This document shows positions 7,773 through 16,527 of a stretch of 64,000 bases of DNA, in pieces. Source of the DNA: RBG-13-68-16 sp050018455. GTDB lineage: Bacteria > Acidobacteriota > Thermoanaerobaculia > Thermoanaerobaculales > Thermoanaerobaculaceae. The notes under the pieces are model-generated. The model did no database searches. It saw only the letters and a program-made list of their open reading frames with translations, and was not told the origin of the DNA. The stretch's first letter is position 1. Each line of letters begins with the position of its first letter. Position numbers and translations under genes: made by a program. The stretch is from assembly GCA_050018455.1 (NCBI GenBank), contig JBEKAA010000009.1, forward strand, positions 65,976-129,975. Direction: 5' to 3'.

Positions 7773-9713
7773 ATGTCGGACCAAGAGAAGGCCAACACAG
7801 CAACCTCCCGCGCCCCCGTCAGCCAGCGCGGCCACCTCGTCAAGATGCCGATCGACGGCACCGCGATCGGCGCGCTCGTCACGGTTTCGATCGACGGCCA
7901 GGATGTCAAGGTGCCGCTCGGCTCCACGATCCTTGAGGCCGCCAAGCAGATCGGCGTGAAGATCCCGACCCTCTGCTACCACGAGGACCTCTGCATCGCC
8001 GGCGTCTGCCGGATCTGCGTTGTGGAGGTCGAGGGCCAGCGCACGCTGCAGGCCGCCTGCGCGTATCCGATCACCTCGCCGCTCAAGATCCACACGCACA
8101 CCCGCAAGGTGCGCCAGTCGCGCCGGAGGATCCTCGACCTCCTGCTCTCCAAGCACTACGGCGAGTGCTACTCCTGCTTCCGTAACACCAACTGCGAGCT
8201 GCAGACGCTCGCCGCGGAGTACGGCGTCGACTTCTTCCGCTTCGGCCACCCGGACAAGCCAACCTCGGAGCTGGACAAATCCTCATATTCGGTCCAGCGG
8301 GACATGAACAAGTGCATCCTCTGCCGCCGGTGCGTGCGCACCTGCATCGACCTCCAGGAGGTCGGCGTGCTCGAGGCGGTGCACCGCGGCGACAAAACCA
8401 GGATCTCGACGTTCATGGACAAGCCCCTGGCCGAGGTCGTCTGCATCAACTGCGGGCAGTGCATCAACCGCTGCCCGACCGCGGCCCTGGGCGCGGCCGA
8501 CCCCACCGACGACGTCTGGCGCGACATCAACGACCCGACCAAGCACGTCGTGATCCAGACCGCACCGGCGCCGCGCGCCGCTATCGGCGAGTGCTTCGGG
8601 CTGCCGCCCGGGACTCCTCTCACGTTCGAGATGAACTCGGCGCTCAGGGCGATCGGCTTCGACAAGGTCTTCGACACGAACTTCACCGCCGACCTCACGA
8701 TCATCGAGGAAGGCACCGAGCTGATCCTGCGGCTCTACAAGGCGCTGGTGGAGAAGCAGCAGGTCGCGCTGCCGCAGTTCACCTCGTGCTCCCCCGGCTG
8801 GGTGAAGTACATCGAGCACTTCTACCCGGAAATGCTGCCGCACATGTCCTCCGCCAAGAGCCCGCAACAGATGTTCGGCTCGGTGATCAAGACCTACTAC
8901 GCGAAGCTCAACAACCTCGACCCGGCCAACATCGTCACGGTCGCGCTGATGCCGTGCTCCGCAAAGAAGTTCGAGTGCAACCGCCCCGAGATGGCCTCGT
9001 CCGGCTACAAGGACGTGGACTACGGCCTGGTCACCCGGGAGCTCGCGCAGATGTTCAAGGAGGCCGGCATCGAGCTGCCGAAGATGCCGAAGAGCGACTT
9101 CGACGATCCGTTCGGGACCGCAACCGGGTCCGGCGTGATCTTCGGCGCCACCGGCGGCGTAATGGAAGCGGCGCTGCGGACCGTCATCGAGCTGGTCTCG
9201 GGGCTCAAGGTCGAGAGCCTCTACGACCACGCGAACATCCTGCCCGTGCGCGGCTTCGACGGGGTTCGCTACGTCGAGCTCACGATCCCGAGGGTGGGGC
9301 CCGTCCCGGACCTCCTCAAGACGAACAAGCACCTGCCGTTCGACAGCTGGGACTGGCTGGCGGGAGCGACGCTCAAGGTCGCGGTCGCCCACGGGACCGC
9401 GAACGCGAAGAAGGTCCTCGAGGACATCAAGGCCGGCGGCAAGCTGTCCGAGTGCCACTTCATCGAGTTCATGGCGTGTCCCGGCGGATGCCTTGGCGGC
9501 GGCGGCATGCCGATCCCGACCTCCCCCGCGATTCGCGCTGCGCGGGCCAAGGCGATCTACGCGGAGGACGCCGGGTACGAGGTGCGCAAGTCGCACGAGA
9601 ACCCCGCGGTGATCAGGCTCTACAACGAGTTCCTGACCGACGGCCCGAACGGCCACACCGCCCACCACCTCCTGCACACCACGTACACCCCGCGCGGGAA
9701 GTACATCACGTAG
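7773..9713 (+). CDS. hydA: [FeFe] hydrogenase catalytic subunit HydA (multi-cluster)
   Basis: A 646-residue H2-evolving or H2-oxidising subunit. In order it has a [2Fe-2S] ferredoxin domain (Cys 68, 74, 79, 82), a His-ligated [4Fe-4S] motif (His128, Cys132, 135, 141) and two [4Fe-4S] motifs (181/184/187/191 and 224/227/230/234). The H-cluster domain follows, with TSCSPGW (337-343), MPCSAKKFE (393-401) and EFMACPGGCLGGGGMP (565-580), then the small-subunit-like tail. The first H-cluster motif has Ser where the prototype reads TSCCPxW, a variant I associate with NAD(P)-linked members. ATG 7773 follows GGAAGGAG; the frame is open much further upstream across hydB, but that is not coding. Maturases HydE/F/G are not in the window. 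Confidence 0.96.
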   Translation: MSDQEKANTATSRAPVSQRGHLVKMPIDGTAIGALVTVSIDGQDVKVPLGSTILEAAKQIGVKIPTLCYHEDLCIAGVCRICVVEVEGQRTLQAACAYPITSPLKIHTHTRKVRQSRRRILDLLLSKHYGECYSCFRNTNCELQTLAAEYGVDFFRFGHPDKPTSELDKSSYSVQRDMNKCILCRRCVRTCIDLQEVGVLEAVHRGDKTRISTFMDKPLAEVVCINCGQCINRCPTAALGAADPTDDVWRDINDPTKHVVIQTAPAPRAAIGECFGLPPGTPLTFEMNSALRAIGFDKVFDTNFTADLTIIEEGTELILRLYKALVEKQQVALPQFTSCSPGWVKYIEHFYPEMLPHMSSAKSPQQMFGSVIKTYYAKLNNLDPANIVTVALMPCSAKKFECNRPEMASSGYKDVDYGLVTRELAQMFKEAGIELPKMPKSDFDDPFGTATGSGVIFGATGGVMEAALRTVIELVSGLKVESLYDHANILPVRGFDGVRYVELTIPRVGPVPDLLKTNKHLPFDSWDWLAGATLKVAVAHGTANAKKVLEDIKAGGKLSECHFIEFMACPGGCLGGGGMPIPTSPAIRAARAKAIYAEDAGYEVRKSHENPAVIRLYNEFLTDGPNGHTAHHLLHTTYTPRGKYIT

Positions 9714-9737
9714 CCCCGTCCCCGCCGAGATCTTCCG

Positions 9738-9765
9738 GAAATGCCGGGCGCCCGCCCGGCATTTC
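9738..9765 (+). terminator. Hairpin after hydA
   Basis: GAAATGCCGGGC (9738-9749), loop GCCC, GCCCGGCATTTC (9754-9765): a perfect 12-bp stem 25 nt after the hydA stop codon. It ends in TTTC with no longer U-run, so it may act as a terminator or as an mRNA 3' stabiliser. Confidence 0.6.
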
Positions 9766-9827
9766 CCACTTCAAGGCGGTCGGGCGGGCCGCTCGGGGTG
9801 TGGGACCATGGGCAGGGGAGGTTGGCC

Positions 9828-11132
9828 ATGAAGGACGAGTCAGCGGTCACGACGTTGCGGTATCTCGACCTCCCGGCCTCCGTCCGCGACTTCGTCGAGT
9901 TCTCCGCGGAGGAGAGCCGGGTGCTCGCGACCGTCAACCAGAAGGTGGCCGCGAACGCCGGCCTCGCCGACGTCATGGACTTCGTCTTCGACGCCACCCG
10001 CGAGATCTGTCCGTGCGACCGCATCGGCGTCGCTTTCCTGGAAGACGGGGACCGGCTCGTGTCGCACTACGCGCGCGCCTCCTACGACCCGGTTCTGCTC
10101 TCGAAGGGCTACACGGAGGCCCTGCAGGGCTCCTCGCTCGGGCGCGTGATCTCGAGCGGCCGGCCACGAGTGATCGACGACCTCGAGTCGTACCTGGCCG
10201 AGCACCCGGGCAGCGCCTCCACCGCGCTCCTGGCGCGCGAGGGCGTGCGCTCCTCCATGACCTGCCCGCTGTCCGTCGACGGCCGCCCCGTCGGGGTGAT
10301 GTTCCGCAGCTCCCGGCGCCCCCGGGCTTACAACGATCACCAGGTTCGATTGCACCTCGCGATCGCCGAGCGCCTGGCGCAGTCCGTGGAGAAGGCGTGG
10401 CGCATCGAGCGTCTCACGGCGGCGAACCACGCCTACACGGAGATGCTCGGCTTCGTGAGCCACGAGCTCAAGAACCCGCTCGCCTCGATGGTCATGGACG
10501 CAAAGGCGCTCACCGGCGGCTACCTGGGCGCGATGGACCCGCGCCACATCGAGGTCGTCGAGCGCATGGCGCGCAAGTCGCGGTACCTGCTGGGCCTGCT
10601 GCGCGAGTACCTCGACCTTGCCCGCATCGAGAGCGGCGATCTCGCGCCATCGATCGCTCCCGGAGTCGACCTCGTCAACGACGTCATCGAGCCAGCCGTT
10701 CAAATCGTCCGCTCGGAGTTCCAGGAGCACGGCCACCGCCTGACGCGCGATTTCCCGGCGGGGTCCCTACCGGTCCGCGGTGATGCCGACCTGCTGAAGA
10801 TCGTGCTGGTCAACCTGCTCGGCAACGCCGCCAAGTACGGCAACCCCGACGGCGAGATCCGGGTCTCGGCGCGCCGCGCCCCCGAGTCGTTCTCGGTCTC
10901 GGTCTGGAACGAGGGCCCGGGCTTCCCCGAGAGCGAAAAGCACCGATTGTTCCGAAAGTTCTCCCGCCTGCAGACGCCGGAGCTGCGGGACCGGAAGGGT
11001 TCGGGCGTCGGCCTCTACACGTGTCGGCGCATCGTGGAGCTTCACGGTGGCCGCATCCGCGCCGCCTCCGAGCCGGGCCGATGGGCCGAGTTCATGTTCA
11101 CGATTCCGGATCCCCCTCCGACCGAGGCTTGA
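9828..11132 (+). CDS. GAF-domain sensor histidine kinase
   Basis: A 434-residue soluble kinase. Residues about 30-200 form a GAF-like sensory domain (ICPCDRIGVAFLEDG, GVRSSMTCPLSVDGRPVGVMF). A HisKA dimerisation region follows with the phosphoacceptor His in FVSHELKNPLASM (about residue 210). The HATPase has N-box NLLGNAAKYG, WNEGPGFP, and GSGVGLYTCRRIVELHGG. No transmembrane helix is seen, so it senses a cytoplasmic signal. ATG 9828 follows GGGGAGG; an earlier in-frame ATG at 9741 lies inside the hydA hairpin and is less likely. Its place directly after the hydrogenase operon, which starts with an orphan receiver, suggests a shared signalling pathway. Confidence 0.88.
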   Translation: MKDESAVTTLRYLDLPASVRDFVEFSAEESRVLATVNQKVAANAGLADVMDFVFDATREICPCDRIGVAFLEDGDRLVSHYARASYDPVLLSKGYTEALQGSSLGRVISSGRPRVIDDLESYLAEHPGSASTALLAREGVRSSMTCPLSVDGRPVGVMFRSSRRPRAYNDHQVRLHLAIAERLAQSVEKAWRIERLTAANHAYTEMLGFVSHELKNPLASMVMDAKALTGGYLGAMDPRHIEVVERMARKSRYLLGLLREYLDLARIESGDLAPSIAPGVDLVNDVIEPAVQIVRSEFQEHGHRLTRDFPAGSLPVRGDADLLKIVLVNLLGNAAKYGNPDGEIRVSARRAPESFSVSVWNEGPGFPESEKHRLFRKFSRLQTPELRDRKGSGVGLYTCRRIVELHGGRIRAASEPGRWAEFMFTIPDPPPTEA

Positions 11133-11147
11133 TACCGTCCGGTCATC

Positions 11148-11362
11148 AGCAGAGGGGCAGAGGTGCGGAGGAGCAAAGACGGTTCGAAGGTTCGAAGGTT
11201 CGAAGGTTCGAAGGTTCGAAGGTTCGAAGGTTCGCCTAAGTAAAAGGCAACCTCTTGCTCCCTGCCATATTCCCGGTCTTCTCTTTTCTCGTCTCTGAAC
11301 TTTCGAACGTTTGAACGTGTGAACTTTCGAACGGTTTCTTGCTCCCCTGCTCCTCTGCTGCC
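11148..11362. repeat. Word-mosaic inverted repeat with (GGTTCGAA)n core
   Basis: This stretch fills the 304-nt gap between the two kinase genes; no gene is seen in it. The left arm is made of short words (AGAGGGGC, GGAGGAGCAAAGAC) followed by six perfect copies of the octamer GGTTCGAA from 11181 plus a partial seventh (to 11234). The right arm contains GAACTTTCGAACG, GTGTGAAC and GCTCCCCTGCTCCTCTGC, the rough reverse complement of the left arm. The whole block can fold back on itself. A clearly related block lies at 40550-40819, and shorter relatives at 15441-15700, 45478-45660 and 56341-56480. Confidence 0.8.
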
Positions 11363-11436
11363 GGTTCCCGGCGCGGCCGTCTCCCATCGGCGCCCGGGCC
11401 GCAGTAAAGTCTCATCCGAGCGCCGCCGGCTCACGG

Positions 11437-13077
11437 ATGCCCGGTCGGCGCTACGGAGGGGATCTGGACAAACCGAGGATGCTGCCGGCGGCGGCGGAGC
11501 TGGTCGAGCGCACCAGGTGGCTCATCACGCTGCGGTGGCTGGCCATCGTAGCGGTCACCGCCGCCGTCGAGGTGGTGAGGGGGCCGCTGGGGGTGACGGT
11601 AGCCTCGGTTCCGATCCGGTGGGTGATGGGGGCCCTCGCCCTCTACAACATGCTGCTGGCGGTCGTGAGCCCGCTGTTCGGCACTGCCCGCCCGGACGGA
11701 CCCGAGCACGCGCCCTCTCCGGCGATGCGCGCGCTCGCCGCGGTGGCGCTCGCCCCGGCGCAGCTCCCGCGGTTGTGGCTCGTGCTCGGCCGACTGGTCC
11801 GCTCGCTCGCGCTGCCCGTCGCGCGGCGGCGCCGTCGCGACGGCGCGCCCGTGCGGCGGGCGACGCTCGACGACGTGCTGGTGCCGCGCGAGCTTTGGGG
11901 GCTCGACCCCCAACGCGTCGTGGCCCGGGCCGCGACCCTCGCGAGCGCGCAGATCACGGTCGACCTCGTTGCGGTGGCCGCGCTGGTTCACTTCTCGGGT
12001 GGCATCGAGAACCCCTTCATCTTCTACTCGGTCTTCCACGTCGTGATCGCGAGCATCCTCCTCTCCCGCCCGGCCACGTTCCTCAAGGCCGCGCTCGGGT
12101 TCGCGCTGATCTCGGGGGTCGGCCTGGGCGAGTGGCTCGGCGCCCTGCCCCACGTGCCTCTCGGGCTGTTCCCGGTTGAAGGCGCCTTTCGGAGCGGGAG
12201 TTTCGTCGTCACCCAGCTCTTCGTGCTTGGCAGCACACTGTTCCTCACGGCGTACATCGCGAGCGCGATCTCGGCCCACCAGCGTTCCTACGAGCGCGAG
12301 ACGGTGCAGCTCTCGGCCGACATCAGGCACAAGAACGAGCTGCTGCAGGCCGCGTACAAGAGGATCCGCAGCGCCGAGCGCGCCAAGTCCCAGTACATGC
12401 GGAAGGTGGCGCACGAGCTCAAGGAACCGCTCGCTGCGATCCAGATGCTGCTCCGGACGGTGCTGGACGGGTTCGCGGGCGAGTTCCCCGAACGGTCCCG
12501 AAACTTCATGGAACGCGCCGAACGGAGAGCTCGGGAGCTGTCCCTCGTCACCCAGGACCTCCTCACGCTCTCCCGCGCCCGGGAAGGCCGCGCCACGGTC
12601 GACGCGACTGCCGTCCGGCCGGACGAACTGGTTGAAGCCGTCGTGGGAGCATTGCAGGAGGCGGCGGCCCGCGCCGGCGTCACCGTTGCGACCGAGATTT
12701 CCCCAGGGCTCAACCCGGTCGAGGGCGACCCCGCCGGCCTGCAGCAGCTGGTCGGAAACCTGGTCAGCAACGGCATCCGGTACACGCCGCGCGGCGGCCG
12801 CGTGACGATCCGGTTGCTCGACACCGAAGGGAAGCTCCGCATCGAGGTCGCCGACACCGGGATCGGAATTCCCGCCGAGGACCTGCACCGCGTCTTCGAC
12901 GAGTTCTACCGTTCGGCCAACGCCCGCGAGCACACCGGCGACGGCACGGGCCTCGGGCTCTCCATCGTGAAGGCCGTCGTCGAGCAGCACGGCGGCACGG
13001 TGTCGGTCGAAAGCACGGTCGGCCAGGGAACGACATTCACCGTCGAGCTCCCGGTGAAGCAAGAGGTGAAAGGGTAA
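11437..13077 (+). CDS. Membrane-bound sensor histidine kinase
   Basis: A 546-residue kinase with an N-terminal multi-pass membrane region: hydrophobic segments near residues 28-50, 60-80, 90-110, 170-200, 205-240 and 250-275. A short coiled linker (QLSADIRHKNELLQAAYKRI) follows. The HisKA domain has His in KVAHELKEPLAAIQ (about 325), and the HATPase has NLVSNGIRYT, DTGIGIP and GTGLGLSIVKAVVEQHGG. ATG 11437 has no clear Shine-Dalgarno sequence; an ATG at 11479 (MLPAAAELVERT) is an alternative. No response regulator is adjacent. The 174-nt gap downstream carries 'ccgtcttcccttttcccttt...' type word repeats and no gene. Confidence 0.88.
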   Translation: MPGRRYGGDLDKPRMLPAAAELVERTRWLITLRWLAIVAVTAAVEVVRGPLGVTVASVPIRWVMGALALYNMLLAVVSPLFGTARPDGPEHAPSPAMRALAAVALAPAQLPRLWLVLGRLVRSLALPVARRRRRDGAPVRRATLDDVLVPRELWGLDPQRVVARAATLASAQITVDLVAVAALVHFSGGIENPFIFYSVFHVVIASILLSRPATFLKAALGFALISGVGLGEWLGALPHVPLGLFPVEGAFRSGSFVVTQLFVLGSTLFLTAYIASAISAHQRSYERETVQLSADIRHKNELLQAAYKRIRSAERAKSQYMRKVAHELKEPLAAIQMLLRTVLDGFAGEFPERSRNFMERAERRARELSLVTQDLLTLSRAREGRATVDATAVRPDELVEAVVGALQEAAARAGVTVATEISPGLNPVEGDPAGLQQLVGNLVSNGIRYTPRGGRVTIRLLDTEGKLRIEVADTGIGIPAEDLHRVFDEFYRSANAREHTGDGTGLGLSIVKAVVEQHGGTVSVESTVGQGTTFTVELPVKQEVKG

Positions 13078-13251
13078 ACGGAAAAAGTCAAACGGGAGAC
13101 AAGACCGAGGCCGCGTTCCTCGCCGGGAGTTCTCCGTCTTCCGTCTTCCCTTTTCCCTTTACCGTTTGCCCTTTGCCGCTTTACCGTGCCGCCCAGCTGA
13201 GAGTTGCTCCGGAGAGGACTTCGCAACCCATACTCCCGGCACTGGTTTCGC

Positions 13252-13998
13252 TCAGAAAGGGATGGAGTACACCACGCCGCCCACGAAGTTGGCGCGCTTG
13301 CCCTCAAACCCCGGTGTGTAGACGTCCGAGTCCGTGAAATTCGTGTACTGGACGTCAAACTTGAGCTTTCCGAGACCGACCTTGAACGGCCAGTCGAGAC
13401 GGGCGCCGTAGTCGGTCACGCTGTCCAGCTCGAGGTCGGGAAAGTATCCACGGGTGTACTCCTTCGTGCCGTGCCCGACGTTGAGGGTCAGGACCAATCC
13501 GTCCGACGCGCCCGTCCTCAGCAACCCGAGGCTCTGCGAGCCGGTCAGCAGGTAGTACCACCCCTTGATCGCCTTCACGTCGCGAATCGCCGTGAGCGAA
13601 GGGGAGAACGGCAGCGTCTTGAAGGTCGCGTTCGCCCAGACTTCCTGAGTCGAAAAGCTCGCGGTGTGCGGGAAGGTGTAGGCGTAATACGTGAACGTCC
13701 AGTCGACGTCCCTCCCGGCCGAGGTGTATGCGAGCCAGTAGTCCATCTCGCTCGTCTCGCCCTTGTAGCCGTTGTCGGAGGTGAGGTTGATGCTGCTCCA
13801 GACGCTTGCCGACCAGGGGCCCTCGTACAGGCTGAGCGAGGGCTGAAACACCGGCTTGTCGTTCAGCACCATCCCGCGCCAGATGTAGGCCGACTGGGCG
13901 CTGAGGTCCAGGCTGCCGTCGAGCGCGTGCGCAGGAGTCGCCGCCAGCACGATCGACGCCACCGCAGCGAGAGCGACCGTTCCGCGTCGTGGTCTCAT
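13252..13998 (-). CDS. TorF-family putative porin (Gcw_chp-like outer-membrane beta-barrel)
   Basis: A 248-residue exported protein. ATG 13998 follows GGAGGAAGG, and residues 1-25 form a signal peptide ending AATPAHA. The mature part starts with LDGSLDLSAQSAYIWRGMVLNDKPVFQPSL, the recognisable opening of TorF/Gcw_chp proteins. It continues as alternating beta-strand sequence rich in Tyr/Trp and ends in SIPF, an aromatic C-terminus expected for an outer-membrane barrel. It lies downstream of amtB with a terminator between, so it may be only partly coexpressed with it. Members of this family often neighbour transporters for small nutrients; a role in ammonium uptake across the outer membrane is inferred. 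Confidence 0.8.
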   Translation of the reverse strand: MRPRRGTVALAAVASIVLAATPAHALDGSLDLSAQSAYIWRGMVLNDKPVFQPSLSLYEGPWSASVWSSINLTSDNGYKGETSEMDYWLAYTSAGRDVDWTFTYYAYTFPHTASFSTQEVWANATFKTLPFSPSLTAIRDVKAIKGWYYLLTGSQSLGLLRTGASDGLVLTLNVGHGTKEYTRGYFPDLELDSVTDYGARLDWPFKVGLGKLKFDVQYTNFTDSDVYTPGFEGKRANFVGGVVYSIPF

Positions 13999-14016
13999 CG
14001 CCTTCCTCCGCATCGG

Positions 14017-14054
14017 AAAACGGGCACTCGCGCGGAATCTCCGCCCGAGTGCCC
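14017..14054 (-). terminator. Terminator between amtB and the porin gene
   Basis: On the minus strand CGGGCACTCG (14054-14045) pairs with CGAGTGCCCG (14030-14021) and is followed by TTTT. The stem is 10 bp with a 14-nt loop, starting 25 nt after the amtB stop. Confidence 0.75.
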
Positions 14055-14079
14055 GAGCGCTCAAGAACCGCCTGGCGCC

Positions 14080-15294
14080 TCAATCTGCGAGGTATGCCTC
14101 CTCGCCGTGCTCCGAGGCGTCGAGACCCATCTCCTCCTCGTGGAGGCCGGCCCGCACCGGCGTGATCCTGTTGATCAAGGCCAGGGCGACGTACGAGAAC
14201 AGGAAGGCGTACACGCTGCACATCACGCCGGCGACGAGCTGCTTCGCGAAGAAACTCGAGTTGCCGTAGAAGAGCCCGTTGGCGCCGTTGGCGTTGATCG
14301 CCGTGGTCGCGAAGAGTCCCAACATCACGATCCCGAGAAAACCTCCGACGCCGTGCACGCCCCAGACGTCGAGCGCGTCGTCCCACTGCATGCGGTTCTT
14401 CAGGTTGATCGCGCCGTAGCAGACGATTCCCGACACGATCCCGATCAGCACCGACACCTGCAAGGTGACGTAGCCGGCACAGGGTGTGACCGTTGCGAGT
14501 CCGGCGATCGAGCCCGTGAGCAGCCCGAGGAACTTCGGCTTCTTCTCGAAGATCCACGCCATGATCAACCAGGTGACCGCGGCGAACGAGGCCGCCGTGT
14601 CGGTGTTGAGGAACGCCTGCGCCGTGACTCCGTCCACCTTGAGCTCGCTGCCGGCGTTGAATCCGTACCAGCCGAACCAAAGCAGGCCGGTCCCCAGTGC
14701 GACCAGCGGGATGCTGTGCGGTCCCTTCTCGACCACCCGGCGCTTGCCGACGTAGAACACCGAGGCGAGCGCCGCCATGCCCGCGATCGCGTGCACCACG
14801 ATGCCGCCCGCGAAGTCGAGCACGCCCCAGCGCTGGAGGATCCCGCCGCCCCAGATCATGTGCACCATCGGGAAGTAGACGAAGAGCAGCCAGACGGTGA
14901 GGAAGAGCAGGTACGGCACGAATCTCACGCGGTTCGTGAACGCGCCGGTGATCAGGGCGGGCGTGATGATGGCGAACATCATCTGGTAGGCGACGAACAC
15001 GAACAACGGGATGTTGTTGGTCGGCAGCACGTCGGTCGAGGACACACCCATCATGAAAGCGTGGTTGAGATTGCCGATGATGCCGCCGACGTCCCCCGAG
15101 AAGCACATCGAATAGCCGCAGATGAACCAGATCACCGACGTCCACCCCATCGAGAAGAAGCTCTGGATCATGATGGCGAGGACGTTCTTGCGACCCACGA
15201 GCCCGCCGTAGAAGAACGCCAGGCCCGGGGTCATCAGCATGACGAGGCTGGCAGCCACCAGCATGAACCCGGTGTTTCCAGTGTCGAAGTGCAT
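14080..15294 (-). CDS. amtB: Ammonium transporter AmtB
   Basis: A 404-residue inner-membrane protein with about eleven hydrophobic segments. The Amt signatures are present: the N-terminal DTGNTGFMLVAASLVMLMTPGLAFFYGG, the first pore His in GGIVVHAIAGMAAL, the second pore His in VWGVHGVGGFLG, FGWYGFNAGS, and TPCAGYV. There is no cleavable signal peptide. ATG 15294 follows GGAAGGAGGAG. Unlike the classical glnK-amtB pair, no PII gene is adjacent; a porin gene follows instead. Regulation by the NarL-type pair further upstream on the same strand is possible but unsupported. Confidence 0.95.
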   Translation of the reverse strand: MHFDTGNTGFMLVAASLVMLMTPGLAFFYGGLVGRKNVLAIMIQSFFSMGWTSVIWFICGYSMCFSGDVGGIIGNLNHAFMMGVSSTDVLPTNNIPLFVFVAYQMMFAIITPALITGAFTNRVRFVPYLLFLTVWLLFVYFPMVHMIWGGGILQRWGVLDFAGGIVVHAIAGMAALASVFYVGKRRVVEKGPHSIPLVALGTGLLWFGWYGFNAGSELKVDGVTAQAFLNTDTAASFAAVTWLIMAWIFEKKPKFLGLLTGSIAGLATVTPCAGYVTLQVSVLIGIVSGIVCYGAINLKNRMQWDDALDVWGVHGVGGFLGIVMLGLFATTAINANGANGLFYGNSSFFAKQLVAGVMCSVYAFLFSYVALALINRITPVRAGLHEEEMGLDASEHGEEAYLAD

Positions 15295-15440
15295 CGCTCC
15301 TCCTTCCGGGCCGCCTGCCTGCGGCCCACCGCGCCGAAAAGAGCCTACGAGCTACGGGCTCGTCGCAAAATCGGGGAAAACCCTGGGCGCAGCTTCGAAA
15401 AGCCCGGGATCCGCCCGCGCCTTCCCCGGGCACTCAAAGA

Positions 15441-15700
15441 CCGTGGTCCGTGGCCAGTGGTCCGTAGAGACAGGCAGAGGGGCAGAGGGGCTGAGGAGCC
15501 AGAGACAATTCAGAGTGAAGAGTTGAGAGTGAAGAGTTATGAGAGACAAGGAGTTCGTCGGACGCTGGTGAAAGGTCAAACGTAAAATGTCAAAGGGAAG
15601 ACGAGAACGCAAGGCGGGGGTTGTTCCGGATCTTCGTCTTCCCTTTGACTTCTCCCCTTTTCCCTCCCAGAACAGTGGTCCGGGCTCCGGGGTCAGGGCA
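15441..15700. repeat. Word-mosaic inverted repeat upstream of amtB
   Basis: The 585-nt gap between amtB and the response-regulator gene holds no gene. Its middle is a mosaic of short words: GTGGTCCG variants, GCAGAGGGGC, GGGGCTGAGGAG, AGAGTGAAGAGTT twice, and GTCAAAGGGAAGACGAG facing CTTCGTCTTCCCTTTGAC. The outer AGTGGTCCG words recur near 15447-15460 and 15675-15685. It resembles the blocks at 40550-40819 and 56341-56480 and, like them, lies on the left side of a copy of the structured element. Confidence 0.65.
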
Positions 15701-15740
15701 CGGCTACGACACGTCTCGGAAGGCAGGGCAATGGCGGACG

Positions 15741-15874
15741 GCGGGTAGCCGCGCCGCCGAGAGTGGGCCAGATGCAAGGCGCACGAGGCGGGAGCAGCGG
15801 AGCGTACCCGGAGGGTACGTGAGCATGCGATCCGCCGAGTGCAACGCAGCAGATGGTCCGCTATCGGCGGCGCC
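15741..15874 (+). repeat. Structured 134-bp repeat element, copy A
   Basis: One of five related copies (the others start at 40829, 48849, 49026 and 56602). The outer stem is GCGCCGCCG near the left end with CGGCGGCGC at the right end. Inside it CCAGATGC faces GCAGATGG, leaving a tandem G-A/A-G step. At the centre is a 7-bp hairpin CGTACCC-GGA-GGGTACG followed by TGAG. It ends 5 nt from the stop codon of the minus-strand response regulator at 15880. It contains no open frame of interest. Confidence 0.85.
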
Positions 15875-15879
15875 TTGGG

Positions 15880-16527
15880 CTAGAGCTCGGTGAGGCCTTC
15901 TCGGATCGCATACTTCGTCAGCTCGGCGACGCTGTGCAGGTCGAGCTTTTCCATGATCTGCTGCCGGTAGGTCTCGACGGTCTTGACGCTGACCGCGAGC
16001 CGCGCGGCGATGGCCTTTGTGGGCTCCCCCTCCGCCATCAGTTGGAGCACTTCCCGCTCCCGAGGCGTGAGCACCGAGAAGGCGGCCGCGCCGTCGCCGC
16101 CCGCCTGCGCCACGTAGTCGCGCACCACCATCTCGGTGATCGCCGGCGAGAGGAACGCCCCGCGAGCCATCACGACCTCGATGGCGCGGGCCAGTTCGTC
16201 GAAGGCGGAGTCCTTCAACAGGTATCCGGAAGCGCCCGCTTTCAGCGTCTCGATGACGAAGCGGCGGTCCGAGTGCATCGAGAGCGCGAGCACCCGGACC
16301 CCGGGGCGTTCGGCGAGAATCCTGCGCGTCGCCTCGATGCCGTTCAGGCCGGGCATCGAGATGTCGAGGATGACGATGTCCGGCGAAAGCTCCTTCGCGA
16401 GGCGGACGGCCGACTCCCCGTCCGGGGCCTCGGCGACGACCTTGAAGTCCGTCCGCTTCTCCAGGAGATGGCGGAGGCCCTCGCGGACGATGCGGTGGTC
16501 GTCAGCGATGACGATGCGCACCGGCAT
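15880..16527 (-). CDS. NarL/FixJ-family response regulator
   Basis: A 215-residue DNA-binding regulator. The receiver domain starts MPVRIVIADDHRIVREGLRHLL (the DDH acidic pocket) with phosphoacceptor Asp in IVILDISMPG (about residue 54), Ser in LALSMHSD and Lys in GYLLKDS. After a short linker the LuxR-type helix-turn-helix follows: LTPREREVLQLMAEGEPTKAIAARLAVSVKTVETYRQQIMEKL. The ATG at 16527 overlaps the 3' end of the upstream kinase gene by 26 nt, which makes the two a coupled two-component pair. The stop codon is 5 nt from structured repeat copy A. Confidence 0.95.
   Translation of the reverse strand: MPVRIVIADDHRIVREGLRHLLEKRTDFKVVAEAPDGESAVRLAKELSPDIVILDISMPGLNGIEATRRILAERPGVRVLALSMHSDRRFVIETLKAGASGYLLKDSAFDELARAIEVVMARGAFLSPAITEMVVRDYVAQAGGDGAAAFSVLTPREREVLQLMAEGEPTKAIAARLAVSVKTVETYRQQIMEKLDLHSVAELTKYAIREGLTEL

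Noticed and set aside
6723..9713. A 996-codon frame that includes hydA with a long N-terminal extension
   Set aside because: The part before 7773 runs across hydB in another frame and is Arg/Gly-rich nonsense; ATG 7773 has its own Shine-Dalgarno and a normal HydA N-terminus.
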